From Saturnia japonica (Eukaryota > Arthropoda > Insecta > Lepidoptera > Saturniidae): a stretch of 64,000 nucleotides of DNA. The notes under the pieces were generated by a model. The model made no database searches. It worked only from the letters and a program-made list of their open reading frames with translations, and was not told where the DNA came from. This document shows, in pieces, positions 1-12,900 of this stretch (the stretch's first letter is position 1; every line of letters starts with the position of its first letter). Both the position numbers and the translations under genes were made by a program. Where the stretch lies: assembly GCA_033032175.1 (NCBI GenBank), contig CM065325.1:15528930-15592929 (forward strand), given 5' to 3'.

Positions 1-837
1 TTTATGGTTTATATATTTAATTTATTTTTTCATTTATTTATTCATTTGCATCATGTATGTATATTTGTTCTTATATCACAATACAATTATTTTTACAATT
101 AATTTTACATACATTAAGCAATTAAGAAATATTTTATTTTTTTTTTTTTTTGGAAATCCTTGTCAAACGGTTAAAAAGGTCTTAAAATAATGAATGAATA
201 TTATTTTGAAACGGACGTAACCGCATACACTAGTTGTAATGTAATAAAAACATAAAACAATGACCGGAGGAATAAAAAGGGTGGAATTTCCATCAAAAAG
301 TACCATTCGTTCACATTACAAGCCTCTTTCCGAGGTAGTCCATTAAAAAAAAAACAAACAAAAGTCTTTGTTTCGACGCTTAAAATATGCAATAAACGTT
401 TTTATACACAATAACGCTCTGTTGTGAATTAGAAAAAATATGGATATCCGTATAATCCACCCTGCAGAGCGCCTATTCAGATTGTTATGTGAGATAATGA
501 GTGTTCAGTATGGTAGCTTGACACAATATATAATTTATTAAGAAATATTTACTTGCGGTTAGTCAGATCTATTTATTGCGTATCTTAGCAATCGACTAAA
601 ATTTTACCTGATATTATGTGGCGGATGGGTCGAAGATGATAATATTTCTATGCGAAAATGGGGGGTAGTTTTTAAGCGCACGAACTCAATATACTCGTAA
701 GTGACAGTTACAAATTTTTACATAGACCAGATGAGTAATAGAAAAAAAACCCTTCCGCTATGATAATATAGCCGATAATTGTTAATGTAAAATTCACTGT
801 TTAACGGCTTCGAACAAACCTGTAATTTTTTTACAAA
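1..837. other. AT-rich DNA, no gene seen
   Basis: Short open frames only, with no domain, splice-site pair or repeat terminus that I recognise. Long T and A runs are present near 136-151 and 345-355. Confidence 0.6.
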
Positions 838-1396
838 AAGTTTTGTCCGCGGCTGCGCTTAAGTAGATTAATTGGCGACAGTCGATCGGGCACACGCGTG
901 AGTCCTACTACCCTCGCTCCAGGTTACTTTAAAGATAAAAATGCTTATTGTGAGTGATCCTTAAAAGGTAGACATATGCTCTTGCTGTCATTTTTATAAG
1001 TATTTTTAATATCTACAATTATTTACAGCATTAATTTGATATATTCCACACGGTTTGCTTAGCGTAATCTATGTAAGCGCTCGACTTCACGAAGTCGAGC
1101 GGTGAATCCACCGTGGCCAGTTATTTCTAATTTGCACGGAACTCTTATTATTTTCTAAAATAAAAGTAACCTAAGTTACTCCTTAGAATATCAGCTATCT
1201 ACCAGTGAAAATTCCTTCAAATTGGTCCAACCGTTTCGGAGATTAACTGGAATAAATAGACAGACAGACAGACAAATTTTTAAAGAAATGCTGTTTTTTA
1301 TAGGTGTCCTATCTATATACTTTTCCCATGCATTTGGTAAAAGATGTAATTTTGACATTACAAACAGACACTTCAATTTTATTAATTGTATATAAA
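838..1396 (-). mobile_element. Degraded Helitron-like repeat, family A (copy A1)
   Basis: Diverged copy of the repeat also found at 7071-7564, 51258-51774, 41707-42060 and 60596-61173. Shared blocks in order are the 'ccgcggct' terminal segment, 'aaaatgcttattgtg', 'cagctatctaccagtgaaa', 'ccaaccgtttcggagatta', a short (CAGA)n run and 'cacttcaattttattaatt'. The left terminus has lost its CTAG and the right TC terminus is not clear, so both edges are approximate. No protein is encoded. Confidence 0.6.
1078..1101. repeat. Perfect 11-bp inverted repeat inside copy A1
   Basis: CGCTCGACTTC is followed by a 2-base loop (AC) and the exact reverse complement GAAGTCGAGCG. The other family A copies lack this palindrome at the matching place, where 7071-7564 has a plain 'gcgcccgaattgattcacc'. 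It is therefore specific to this copy. Confidence 0.85.
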
Positions 1397-2099
1397 AAAT
1401 CGATTATACGTTAGTTAATAGGTCGGCATCTTTCGTAGTAAAATAATTGTGATATGATTTTTTTACACTGATTTATTTTATAACTCTTCTTATGGATTTT
1501 TTTTTTATTTTTTACTGTTTTACGAAAGATAACTTGTCTTTATACATATATTATTTCTCAAAAATATTTTTATTGCAACGCCATATTTCCATTAATTCTT
1601 CATCTAAATTAACAATTCTAATATTATTTTAAAAATTATATTCCCCGATATTTATAAAAAATAGAGTACAATGAATTATCAAGAGTTTGCAGATTTTATT
1701 CCATTTCTGTTAAAAAATAAACATTTAAAGTTGATATTCTGTAATTTCCGTATATAGTGGCTATTTCTATAATGACTTCAGCGAAAAAGAGATGCGGATA
1801 CGACGATAAATTACAATTCAACGAGTCGGTTATAATTCGATGCTAATACTGGACTCTGGAAGCTACTTTGTTTATGGATTTTGATTTCATTAACTACCTG
1901 ATTGTCCAGTAAAGTGCAATAATATTGTCTCAGTTAGGAGATCGTTTTGGTAACTAAAATATGTAGAATGTATATTATAGCATAATTTTATACTGAATAT
2001 ACTATACGGAGCGAAGTATGTTAAATATAAGGTTAAAAGACCGGTGAACCATTTCAAGAATAAGGAAAATAACAAAGGTAAGCGATGTTTTAAAAAAAT
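1397..2099. other. AT-rich DNA, no gene seen
   Basis: No recognisable coding or repeat content. A minus-strand open frame at 1890-2264 lies partly opposite the LINE relic that follows and has no family signature. Confidence 0.55.
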
Positions 2100-2354
2100 T
2101 AAGAAATTGAAGTGGAAATGGACGTCAAATAAAGAGACGGGAAGATGATCTACCAATGGGATGGAGAAGGTTAACTCAAGATAGAAATGCGTGGAAGGAA
2201 CTAGGGGAGGCCTATGTCGGAGAGACATTCTGACAAACAAACTAGTTGCTGAAAATATATGCACTAATTATTTACTTTAGTTTATAAGTCATTTATTAAG
2301 GCTATTTATGGTAAACCTATGGTCTGCGAATAAATGCTTTATCTATCTATCTAT
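2100..2354 (+). pseudogene. LINE (RTE-like) 3' relic
   Basis: Read on the plus strand, about 2124-2213 resembles the conserved end of RTE-type reverse transcriptase ORFs: a R-D-D-L block followed by W..L.QDRNAWKELGEAYV. An untranslated tail then ends in 'aataaatg' and a (CTAT)n run at about 2338-2352. The upstream catalytic domains are absent, so this is a 5'-truncated dead copy. The family call rests on the W-K-x-L-x-E-A-Y motif that I recognise from RTE elements. Confidence 0.6.
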
Positions 2355-3299
2355 TACACTAATTGATGGTAAAAATATGGACTTATACTTTTTACTTAAT
2401 GATAACTGGTTCCTAAGTACACGTGTACATTTTCCACAGACCTGCAACTTCAGAGTTGCACCTATCCAGACGAGTATAAAAATGCTTTAGCACTAAGCTA
2501 TGGTTTTGTTACGATGTTTTTCTTCAGCACAAACTAATACTCAACGCATTTAAATTACATCCTTGACCGTTGTACCAGATTTCGTTATCACTGAATCATC
2601 TTAACATTAAATGTTAGTAACAAGCATCAGAATTGAACATCAGATATCAAATAAACTTCTTTCTGTTTGTATCACGTGGAGGCAGTTTTTAAATCAAAAC
2701 TACCACCTGTTTTCTTCATACGTTGAGCTGTTCAGTCGTACATCCAACCAACAAGAAATCTGGCAATGAGTAATATACTATTTCTGTGAGACAGAAGTAA
2801 CAATCATAGAGTATAAATGATGTAAAGTGGTACCACTATTCTCAACGATTGAACTGTAGTAGATACTAATAGTTGCACGATTTATAATGGTATCTTTATA
2901 TTATCAATTCCTATCCCAATAGGATCTCAACAGAAAATGTAGAGCTGCAAACACTAAAGCGTTGGTTATTTTGGTACCGTCGAAAGTAAATCTACCTTTG
3001 TTTATGAAATATGAGCTGACTGAATCATTAATTAATGGTGTAGATATCGCTGAAAATGTTGGCAAGTGGGCGTTATTTAATTCAGTACCCGAACCTCTTA
3101 ATCTGTCTGGATCTGTTTATAAATAGAAATATCTTTTAATCTACATGGATTTGTTTGGGGGTATTTCGAGAATTACGGCTTTACAAGAATCTGGGGTGTA
3201 GGAGGCCTCAAACATCTGCAACACGGAAATATTACGCGAGATTAGAATGTTATTAAGTAATACCCTTATTATGAATTCGTTTCGTCTGATGATAGTTAA
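2355..3299. other. AT-rich DNA with a possible SINE E scrap
   Basis: Around 2475-2520 'agctatggttttgttacgatgttttt' resembles the body of SINE family E (copies at 9620-9907 and 40385-40672) in minus orientation. The rest has no recognisable content. Confidence 0.4.
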
Positions 3300-3705
3300 A
3301 GTATAGGTGAATGGCATCAATGGTTGTTGCTGTGAGGATTTATAGATAGTTATTCATCCCGAATCCCCGATCAAGATCCCGAAGCACATTACTGATTTGC
3401 CGGACAACAAGTTCAAGGGCCATCTCAAGCGGGCTTTACTGTCAAAAGGTTTATTATAGGGTGGATCATTATGTGAATGATAGTGATGTCTGGAAGTGAC
3501 TCCCTCTCTGTGCATCCACTAAATTATTATTATTGTACCTGCTATATTAACATTTGTACAGAAAACAAAAAAAAAGATAAACCCGATCGAGTTTCTTACC
3601 GGTTCTTCTCGATGTCTGGGATATTTTCCGAACCGGCAGTAGGGTTTTGACGTTCATAAGTGCCTTCGTAGGGCCGAAATTGAATAAAGATTATTTTGAT
3701 TTTGA
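3300..3705 (+). pseudogene. LINE ORF2 3' end plus 3' tail
   Basis: The plus-strand frame from about 3389 reads ITDLPDNKFKGHLKRALL then SKGLL and a stop. This is the F-K-x-x-L-K-x-x-L-L-x-K ending common at the C-terminus of insect LINE reverse-transcriptase ORFs. The 3' tail ends with 'gaataaagattattttgattttgat'. Only the last part of the ORF is present, and it is interrupted by a premature stop. Confidence 0.55.
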
Positions 3706-4369
3706 TCAATCCGGTAAAAAAATCTGTCATGGTGAGATCACTAGTACTAGTTGAAGACTACGAGTTGGTACAGAAACACTACATTCATCAAGTAGATATT
3801 TTACAATGTAAGCGGTTGTTGCGCTCGCTCCATTCGAGCACAAGTGAGCTACCGTTTCTTAATTTCCTGGACGAGTTTTTAGCAGGGGCACGTGTAATTG
3901 AGACTAATTTGTTCTTTTGGGCCTTCTTTTATTTAATTCTTATAGATTCTTTGCGATTCTTTTTTTAGTAATTAAATAGAAATTTCAAAGGAAATAAAAG
4001 GGTTTCGACAATACGTCTTCTTTTGAGACAACTTAATTTGTATTGCGAAAAAGAAGGGTTATGTTTTTCGAGCGTATATATATATGTATACGTAATATGT
4101 ATGTATGTATGTCTATTTCTTTGGCACGCTCTGTAACCTAACCGGCTTGATGGATCTTAGCATACGAGGTGTCGTTAGATTCGTCTTAATTGTGGGAGTG
4201 ACAAAAGCTATATAATATTTAAGTACCACGTCTAGGAATCAAATGAAAAGCAAATATAGAAAAAATATTTTTTAGGTGTTTTTGTTGCAGTCGGGTTTTT
4301 TGTTTCCTCTTTAATAATCTATCTTGTTTTAAATATTTATATCAGAGCTGTATTACAATCATTATGCAT
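3706..4369. other. No gene seen
   Basis: An open frame at 3696-3968 has no recognisable domain and overlaps the LINE tail. A short (TATG)n run lies near 4097-4112. Confidence 0.5.
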
Positions 4370-4735
4370 GTGGTGAAATGCCCGTCATAGTGACTCGCTT
4401 TTGCGTGTCGAATTTCGGGATCAGCCTGTGCATATCTAGTTAAATAAATGACAGCGGTGACCGTCGATGGATTACGATCTCTCGGTGGTCGTCGTTATAA
4501 ATATAAATATATATGAGGACAATTTCACACACGGCCATTTAATTCCAAACTAAGCAAAGCTTGTAATATAGCAACTAAATAGCTGATATACATACATATA
4601 TAGATATTTAACACCCAGATACACACAACTGATACTTATGCTCAACACACAAAAACAGTCATGGGCGGGGATCGAACCCGCAACCTCTCGGTTCAATAGT
4701 AGCGTTTACTACCACTGCGCCACAAGACTCGTGTT
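4370..4735 (-). mobile_element. tRNA-derived SINE, family D, with repeat J body
   Basis: On the minus strand the element starts near 4735 with a pol III promoter head: A box TGGCGCAGTGG and B box GGTTCGATCCC (reading '...tgcgggttcgatccccgccc'). It then runs left through an AT-rich body. The left part (4370-4500, 'tttcgggatcagcctgtg ... gatggattacga') recurs at 24610-24960 and 45240-45430. The head is tRNA-like but cannot fold as a working tRNA, so this is a SINE and not a tRNA gene. Confidence 0.65.
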
Positions 4736-4929
4736 AGAAGTGTTCTGTACTTACCATCATCAGGTACAGTAACCGTCAATTTTCCTTGATATTATAAAAA
4801 AGGAATGTTATTTTATTTTATCTCTGTCATTATCTTTATATTTTATAAGGTATATTTTAATATGTGGTCACTACAACACGTAACAAATTATGGTCAATTT
4901 CAAAAAGAATATTCTTTGCTATACTCTGA

Positions 4930-5075
4930 GGAATGAGTGGACATAACTGATGTATCAGTGCTGGCATGGCAAAAAAAATGCTTGCATCCAGAGGCTACGG
5001 TGTCCTCTTACCATCAGGCCGTATATTTCTTTGCCATCTTAATTGTACAAAAATAACCTTTATTTTGATACAGTA
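4930..5075 (-). repeat. Interspersed repeat family G (copy G1)
   Basis: Minus-strand copy of a repeat with the core 'acggcctgatggtaag...acc.tagcct.tggatgc'. Other copies are at 45440-45795 and 56390-56900. No coding content. Confidence 0.55.
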
Positions 5076-6455
5076 AGACCCGAGTAATGTAAATCAACTT
5101 ATTAGAGCAAACAATAACTCTTAGTTTCAACAGTTTACTGACAGCACATCTCATCTACACCCGCGTGTTATTTTTGTGTTGTAAGAAAAAAATACTCCCA
5201 AAAAGTCTGTGTATCTTTACGAAACAAACCAATTAAGGTAAACGATTAAACCGCTGCCCCTTCGAACAGTCTCAACGCAGAAATAACACCGGATGGTTAA
5301 CAGCCGGAATGTAAAAAAAAGTGTTCCACAGATGCGCGCGCGCAGTTGCGCTAGGGTTGTAGCATACCTCTAATAATTTGTTAGGTCAATAATGATTTCA
5401 ATTGTTCGGGTGAACTATATATTATCTACAATAACAGTTATGCAGTTATGTCTGTATATGTAACGTTTTTTTCCAAATTTTGCCTTAGATACCTAGCTAT
5501 TTTATCTAAACCACTGATATCAAATTTAACAATTTTTATTTTTGTATGGTTAGATTTAATCTAAAATAGCTTACCGATTTTATTAATAAATGGATTTAAG
5601 AAAAAAAAAAAATATATAATGTAAACCTATATTGATGAAATATTGTTTGTAGTGACTATATATAATTCCAAAATTATTTACGCTAAAACTTATCAATATT
5701 GCCTTAATAAAATCATTAAATATAAGTAAAATAAAACTAAAAGACGTAAACAATGAATGCGCGCGAGTCACTGATAGCGATCTATAACTTTTTAAAATAT
5801 TACCACTGTCATGAGAATTTATCAATAATTCCATTCAATAATCGATCAACCTGATATTCTTAAATATTTTTAGGAAAAAGTATATTATTGGAAATCCTAA
5901 AAAACTCTGAAACATATTTATTTCATTTGTCTCGACTTATCAGTAAGACTATAAAATCTCTTCTTCTTCTCTTGTATATAAAAATGGATGTTTATTCCGT
6001 ATATACTCCAAAAGGGTACAGCAACACGTGGTCGGGCCTGCTAGTACTATATAAATATTTTTTTGAAATAATAATAATTATGAACAAAAGCGACAACCCT
6101 GATAACTGAAACAAAGATCTGTTTATTTTAACACAGCATGTGCGCGGGAGTTTAAGTTAATACGTACCATTTATAACAAAAAGTTTCGGTCCTTTTCTTC
6201 TCTTTGGTGTTCATTAAATTGCATCCTAAATTCCATGAGTCCATTAATTATTATGAGAAGCTAATGATATTTTTTTAATCAATAATATTCTCGGAATATT
6301 GATTATTACATTTGGGATGTAATTGGTTTTATAATTAATAAGTTAATAATAATAATAAATCCTGTGATGAAACGGAAGATCTCAAAATTTTGGAATAAAA
6401 CTTAAATTACATAAATGAAATATACTGTTTATAACCTTACAACCTAGATACAGTC
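5076..6455. other. AT-rich DNA, no gene seen
   Basis: Open frames at 5583-5834 (minus) and 5888-6109 (plus) are low-complexity and hydrophobic, as expected from AT-rich DNA. No domains or repeat ends recognised. Confidence 0.55.
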
Positions 6456-6483
6456 ACAATACACACTCACAAAAACACACACG

Positions 6484-6566
<83 letters not shown>

Positions 6567-6608
6567 ACACGCGAATACACAAACATATAATACATGCACA
6601 CTCACACA
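6456..6608. repeat. (CA)n microsatellite
   Basis: A long CA dinucleotide tract with a few T or G interruptions, flanked by degraded CA-rich DNA. Confidence 0.95.
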
Positions 6609-7070
6609 CTTACACATAATTGTAGTTCACCACTAATTACCTTAGGACACCATCAATTGCATAGATTAAACAATTATAAATATGTGTTTATATTATTATT
6701 TCTAGTATATATTGTTAGCAGTAGTGTTGGTAGTATTATTATTATTAATATTTTGAATTGATTTTTTAATTTTTTCTTTTATTTTTATTTTAGTGTCTCT
6801 GTCTTTTATTATATTAACACGTTAGTAATGGGAACGACAAGTGAATATTTATATTTTAGAGGCAAACCGACTGCCAAGATACAGGTGTCATAGTTTGGCA
6901 GTTAGGAGTTCATAAAAGTGTTATTTATGTTTTTTTTATTTGTTTCTAGGTGTATATCAATTGTACTTTTTACATAAATAAATTATTATTATTATTAATT
7001 ATAATTATTGTACTACTACTGTAATAAATATATAATACTATTAAGGGAGCAATTCTTGTATATTTATATA
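6609..7070. other. AT-rich DNA with (ATT)n runs
   Basis: Two ATT-rich runs (about 6733-6752 and 6977-7003) are seen, the second of which could be the tail of a lost LINE insertion. No gene. Confidence 0.5.
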
Positions 7071-7564
7071 CTAGATGTGCCCGCGGCTTCGCTCACATGG
7101 ACTACAGAATGCCCGCGCGAATCTTGCTCTCCTATTTTAAAGACAAAAATGCTTATTGTGGGTGTTCCTTAGAAGATAACCGTATACTCTCTGTGGCTTT
7201 TTTGTAGGGCTTTTTAATGTCTATAATTGTTTAGTACATTAATTTGGTATATATTTTATGGTTCACTCAGCGTAAGCCATTTAAGCGCCCGAATTGATTC
7301 ACCAGGACCAGTTTTTCTTTTGTGCGGAACCTAAATTTTTTTTCTAAAATAAAAGTAGCTCAAGTTATTCCCTATAAATTCAGCTATCTACCAGTGAAAG
7401 TTCCGTCAAAATCGGTCCAACTGTTTCGGAGATTACCCGTAACAAAAAGACAGACAGACAGATTTTTGTTATAAGTATCGTATCATTTAATTTCATATGT
7501 ATTTAGTAAAAAACTGTTATTGTGAAATTACAAACAAACACTTCAATTTTATTAATTTTATAGA
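7071..7564 (-). mobile_element. Non-autonomous Helitron-like element, family A (copy A2)
   Basis: Read on the minus strand, the element begins with TC (plus-strand GA at 7563-7564) and ends with 'gcgaagccgcgggcacatCTAG' at 7071. An A lies at 7070 and a T at 7565, which fits the Helitron rule of TC...CTRR ends inserted between A and T. It has no terminal inverted repeats and no target-site duplication. About 490 bp, noncoding, so it would depend on an autonomous helper. Known of the superfamily: rolling-circle transposition. Confidence 0.7.
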
Positions 7565-8004
7565 TATGTTTCTTGAAACGGCTCAAAAAGTTGGATGAAG
7601 CTTTGCATTTAGATAATGTTTTACATTCGAAGGTTACCTAAACAGGTGGGTTTTTTTTTTTTTTTGTAAGACATCGATCATCCTCTGCCGCCTAGATATT
7701 GTAATATAATGTAACATATTTTGAATAATATCAGTCAGCAAAACCAATTAAAAGTTTTTAATTTTTGAAATTTGTTTCTTCATTATAATTAAAAGTTGTT
7801 CAAATGACTGCTATTTGATTCATTAAAAGTACAAAAACTTTACAGTTTTTTGTTTTTCTTTTATTATTTACTGTCTAGTGTTTTGTAACAATCTTGTCTA
7901 CTTTAAAGTTACTATGATGCTTAAGACTTTAATAAGTTAAGCGGTTGGAACTACTTTTAGTGCAGCTGCCAGATTTTTTTAACTTCAGGTTTTTTTTTTA
8001 TTTT
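7565..8004. other. No gene seen
   Basis: AT-rich with poly-T runs near 7649-7664 and 7989-7999; no recognisable content. Confidence 0.5.
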
Positions 8005-8290
8005 GTAGCTCGGTCAATTGAAGATACTGCCCCTGAAGGGAAGTAAGCAAAGTACAATCCAAATTCAATAGCGACCATCGAATCATTCGCCATTATTATA
8101 CCGGCCAGCATAAATAATTCTTCATTAATTCCGCTTGAATGACCGGTCTCATGAGGCAAGAAGAAGGGACCACAGTTTCAAGGTACGACAAATATAATAC
8201 ATAGAGAACTTTTTAATTCGTGCCGAGGTTAAAGTTACGGTAGTTATCTTAAAACTATGACTCTAGAGCTCAGCGTGTGTCATTCTGTTG
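8005..8290. repeat. Interspersed repeat family H (copy H1)
   Basis: Starts 'ttgtagctcggtcaattg' after a poly-T run and contains 'ggtacgacaaatataatacatagagaac'. The same blocks occur in the same order at 47402-47705. Likely a decayed retroelement piece. Orientation and class unknown. Confidence 0.5.
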
Positions 8291-9042
8291 TAGAAAGGAG
8301 AGGAACGAATTGGAATTAGGTGTTAACTAGTGAAGCGACTTTAGAAAATGCTCCACTAATCCTATGGTTCTATCAATGAACACTCATATTCTTTGGTGGT
8401 CTGCATAATTTTCAGAGATCTGCGTATTTATCATCTTTACATTGATTACAACAGATGGTGTCGGTCTGTCGTACGCTTCCTTAAAAATAAACAAAATGTA
8501 AGTTTTCAGGACGATCTCACAGATAATTTAAACATTCCAATTTAGTATACAACCCTGAAGAGTGATGAGTAAGTGATAAATTCTTGTTTAGGTTACCCCA
8601 TCCATCTTGTTCTTTTTTGTTTAAGTGTGTAACTTCACATCAACTAATGGCGGTTTAATTTACAAGATTTCATCTGATATTTTCTTGGCATATGCTAATG
8701 CATTTATCGGGGTCTTTGTAAATTTACTGATTTGGACATAATAAAATTATCGGTTGACGGTGAAAGAAAATATCTTGATGAAATCTGGAGACCTAAAAAT
8801 TGTCCTAATGTAGTAAAAAAATAAATAACTATTTTTACTTATTATATATGTAACTATGTTATTCACCATTTATTGAAAAAAAAATCACAATAATGTAGTG
8901 TTACTTGCTATAATACATTATGACTGTACGTAAGGTAGAATAAAAATTAATCCATAAGTATCTTAAGTAATATTCTTTCTTGGAAGCTTTCATCTCGTAC
9001 CGCGACATTCATTTGAATTTTTAATATGAGTATATAAATTGT
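8291..9042. other. No gene seen
   Basis: AT-rich DNA with no recognised coding or repeat structure. Confidence 0.5.
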
Positions 9043-9290
9043 CTCATTAGCCCAGTGGTCTTAAGCGCGACTGCTATGCTCTAAGTCCTGGATTCTATTC
9101 CCAGTTCGAGTAAAGTGTTAGTGGGATTTTTTATGTAATTGTCAGTAACAGCTCAGATTTCGACTCTGTGCTCGATTAAAAGCAATAGGCTCGCCCCCTA
9201 ATACATAGAACCTTGAAACATACCCAGATAATTGTGGGTGTGCATTAGTGCACCTCTGCCTAACCATTCAGGGAAGAGAGTGCACTTATG
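9043..9290 (+). mobile_element. tRNA-derived SINE, family C (copy C1)
   Basis: Plus-strand A box TAGCCCAGTGG (9048-9058) is followed by a decayed B box (about 9091-9101). A body with 'aaagtgttagtgggattttt' and 'gtgcattagtgcacctctgcctaacc' comes next. Copies C2 (17740-17998) and C3 (46833-47012) are the same element on the minus strand and keep better boxes. Noncoding; mobilised by LINE machinery in known SINEs. Confidence 0.7.
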
Positions 9291-9619
9291 TCTAAAAACC
9301 AACAGTCAGATTGAAAAAAGTCGTTTTAAATTTTTGGCCTGTTTATGGAAAAAGTTTATAGGACATATAAGTTCACGCTACGACTCTAAGGAGCGGAGCA
9401 GTAAATATGAACGTCAAGAAATCTGGCAAACTGTAGTGAGAAGAATGACACAATCACGTTGATGGCGGCGCAATGGAGATTCGGTCGAATATATTTATCA
9501 CTGGTGGCCCTGCACGTGGAGCACTGTGATTCTTTATTGGATGTTGTGTCGATTTGTATTACGTTCAACAAATTATAGTCGAAAACATTTCAATAAATAT
9601 TTTTATAAACTTTTTTGAT
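9291..9619. other. No gene seen
   Basis: Short open frames in both strands overlap one another (9232-9462 and 9386-9571) and show no domain. Confidence 0.45.
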
Positions 9620-9907
9620 CATTATAGGTTCAGCGTTGTGGCCACAATCTCACCTGATCATAAGAGACGATGTACCCTAATATGGTAGCACGCTAAGACT
9701 AGTGGAAAACTGTCTCTCAAATGCAGCTGCTGGAACACTTCTATTGGTGCTTGGCGATAAATTTTCAACTTGACCCTCAAGCTAGCCAAGCTAGCTATGG
9801 TTTTATCGCGATGTTTTTTTTCACCGAGGGCTCAGGCTTATTGGAGGAGTTCGAACTCACGTCGATCGATGCGATATCCGTACACACTACCAACTGAGCT
9901 ATCATTA
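9620..9907 (-). mobile_element. tRNA-derived SINE, family E (copy E1)
   Basis: The minus-strand head near 9907 has an A-box-like TAGCTCAGTTGG and a B-box-like GAGTTCGAACTCC. The body contains 'catcgcgataaaacc', 'caagttgaaaa' related blocks and 'caccaatagaagtgttcc'. Four other copies are at 20275-20570 and 48590-48775 (plus), and 37690-37925 and 40385-40672 (minus). Confidence 0.65.
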
Positions 9908-12900
9908 CTTTAGATGCTGCACTTCAGTAGATCGCAGCATAGAATCAAATGTTATATACCCGAGAGTAACTCTTCATCGTTATTTGTCTCTCAGCGGTTT
10001 CAGGTATAGAGGAAATATGCGCGGTGCTTTTATTATTTTGTCTTACTATAAATTTAATTACAGGCGGCCACGCAAAACCAAAACGAATTTTTGTTACACC
10101 TCAGTGATTCAAAGCGATTTAACCTTTTTTGATTTACGCTTATCTTTACGTAAGTCCATTGCATTTTTATGCTTACCGCCTGGTTAGTTCTAACTTGGAG
10201 CCAAATTGTAAAACCATAAAATAAAGCAGAATAAACATTAAAAAAGATTATTAAATGGAAACAGAGACCATTTTTCATTTCAACCCTCGAAAGAATGCTT
10301 TGAATACCCCTCAGTTACCTTTGACTAATTCTGTAAAGTTTCGTTGTTCTTCGAGGACACCTGCCGACCGTTTCCGTAAACTTTTCAATGAGATCTCCCG
10401 GGTTTTTACTACCTTTTGAATCGTTTATCTCGGAGCTACTTCGGGATGAGTGTTCGAAAGTTTCCGATTGACTATTATGCTGTTTTTTTGCTCCAACCGG
10501 GGCCAGAACTTTCCTAAATCGATCGTTTGATAAAAGGAAACCGATGATTTCTCTTTATTTTGTTTTGTTTTAGGCCATTTTTTGTGAAATGGCTGTAGTT
10601 ATATTTTTAGTCGTTTTATTTATTTTATCTTCTTCACTGGTTTTATGGTTTCCGTTAATATTGAGTATTTCTCCCGTTTCCCAACTTTTGCCAAGATCTA
10701 TTTTTATTTTAAATATAACCAACCAGATAAATTAACAATAATATTTGTATTTTACAAATCATTAATTTTACACGACAGAAGTTACGATTTAAAAACACTG
10801 GTGCAAGCTGACCGTCAATCAAGATTTCTTTTACAACGCAATATTATTCATTCTTGTTATTGTAATCCGCACTCAAATTGACAATATCTGACAATTGAGC
10901 CAAGCAAGTGTAAACTCGATTTTATGATTAACTACCAATGATATTTTATAAGTTAGAATCTGCATTGACGTCTTAAGCACTGCATCAAAAATAAGTGACA
11001 GGGAGATAATCACTTCAAGTTCACTTAGTCGGGCATGGTCTAGTAATATAGTCGGACGCTATTTGCAGGTGTTTTTTATACTAGCTGTAAATGGTAGTAC
11101 GGTAATGTCCATATAAATATAAGCAGTCATCGATGTTATACTAGACTACAGTGAGACAAATGTATTGATCATAATCGCTTCCAATGAAAGTATTTGGTGA
11201 AATTCTTACTTTAAAAAAAAATGGAATTAAAAAAATACCGTAAAGGATACGCACGGCGCTATCTAATGGAACTTGTAATAAAATAGGTACTTAGGTGAGA
11301 GTACCTATTGTACTGCACGCTTCGTTGTATCGTGCGTAATTCTTAACTTTCGAACAATGTATACAGGCTTCATAAATGCATTTTTGAGCAAACATGTTCG
11401 GATTTAAGACGGATGGTAAGGAATTTTCACTCAATATTGTATAGAATAATACTGTAAGTTAGGGAGTTAATTAATCTCTTTACCCATATTGTCAATCAAC
11501 TTCATTTACGAAAACCATACAAGATTCTAGAAGTCCATCCTTTATAAAAATATTTATGCTTTAAGGTAAACGGAGGACAGAAAAAAACTACTTTTCCGTT
11601 GAAGTAAAATACGCTACTAAATAAATAACGACATGAAACAGTATACGACGGACAACTTTATTAAACCTTTTGAAGTTCCAACGTGGTCGCAATGTAGACA
11701 TTTTATCTTGACAAAGATGAGATTTTAGCGTCCGTCTCAAAGACCGCGACATCCGAGACTTAATTTCTGAGATCACCGCTACTGTGAAATTTTCAACCAA
11801 GTTATATTATAGGAAAGTTTTTTGGACACACTGTCATATTGTTCGGTGACCAAGAAGCTTTTTCTTAGCTACATTTATATTCGAAGAATACTTATGTAAA
11901 TAAACAGAACAATAGCAATTAATATGTTTGCTAATGTAGTTAAAACACGGCAGACCCTAAAATGTTCTTTTAATAACCAAAGAGTGTGTGATAATTCTCC
12001 GAAAGAGATTTCAACCTTTTAGTTTTGTCTTTATCTGTGCATTTATAGTAACATGTGACGCCGTTCTATTTTCGTATTTTTCTCAGCACACCCTTTAATT
12101 CGCTATCCATAACATGGGGGTATATAAGAAATAACTGATTCGCCATACTGAATTTAAAATGACGTCAATTACCTAACCATGCATTGTCATCCAAACTAAG
12201 CGTGTATACAAGATTTCAGCACAATCGGTTGAAGCTAATTGTTTGAAAAATCAGTTGCAAATATAACTCATACTAACAAGGCAAGTTAAATATATGCTTG
12301 TAAAAAGGAATATTATAAATGAAAAAGTCGTGAGAGTTCTCTTATGAATGAACTTAATTTCAGTGTGTCAGGGAAAAACTTTCCCGTAAGAAATATCCTC
12401 TTTGCGAAATCCAGGCAGTAATCAAAGACGTAAGGTGCAATCTGTTCAAAGCTCGTTATAATGCGCAGTCGAGCCGGGCTGCCGGCCGTGACTAATGCGA
12501 TTGGGTTTGCTCTATCGGCAAATTGGTGTGCTTAATACGATGATTTGCATCGATTCATATTACCTAGCCCATACGGGTGTTGTTATCCAGTTTTGCATGG
12601 TCGAAGTTAATTTTAAATCAGCAACAAATTTACGGTTAAGTTGTATCTATGTCTCAACATGCGTTACAACGATATGAAATTCTATAGAAAGCTACATAAA
12701 TTAGTACTCTTTTTTATCTTTTGCTAGATGGCAAATATTTATGTTATTTTACGAATTTTGCTTTTTGAGTATTGTTTGTTCATCATGTCGATGTGTACTT
12801 TGTATGGCTACATCTGTATTGGAAACTATTGACATTAAAACCGCGATTAATAATCAAATTATAATTAAACATATGTAAGTTAATGATCGCTTACGTGCTA

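Noticed and set aside
1890..2264. 124-codon minus-strand open frame
   Set aside because: Its right part lies opposite the RTE relic read on the plus strand and shows no domain.
4655..4735. tRNA gene on the minus strand
   Set aside because: tRNA-like promoter arms only, continuing into a repeat body; SINE head.
6456..6608. CRISPR-like or other functional repeat array
   Set aside because: Plain CA dinucleotide microsatellite.
11588..11800. Minus-strand open frame of 70 codons (MVENFTVAVISEIKSRMSRS...)
   Set aside because: Basic and slightly GC-rich, but no family, splice partner or second copy that I can name; left unassigned.
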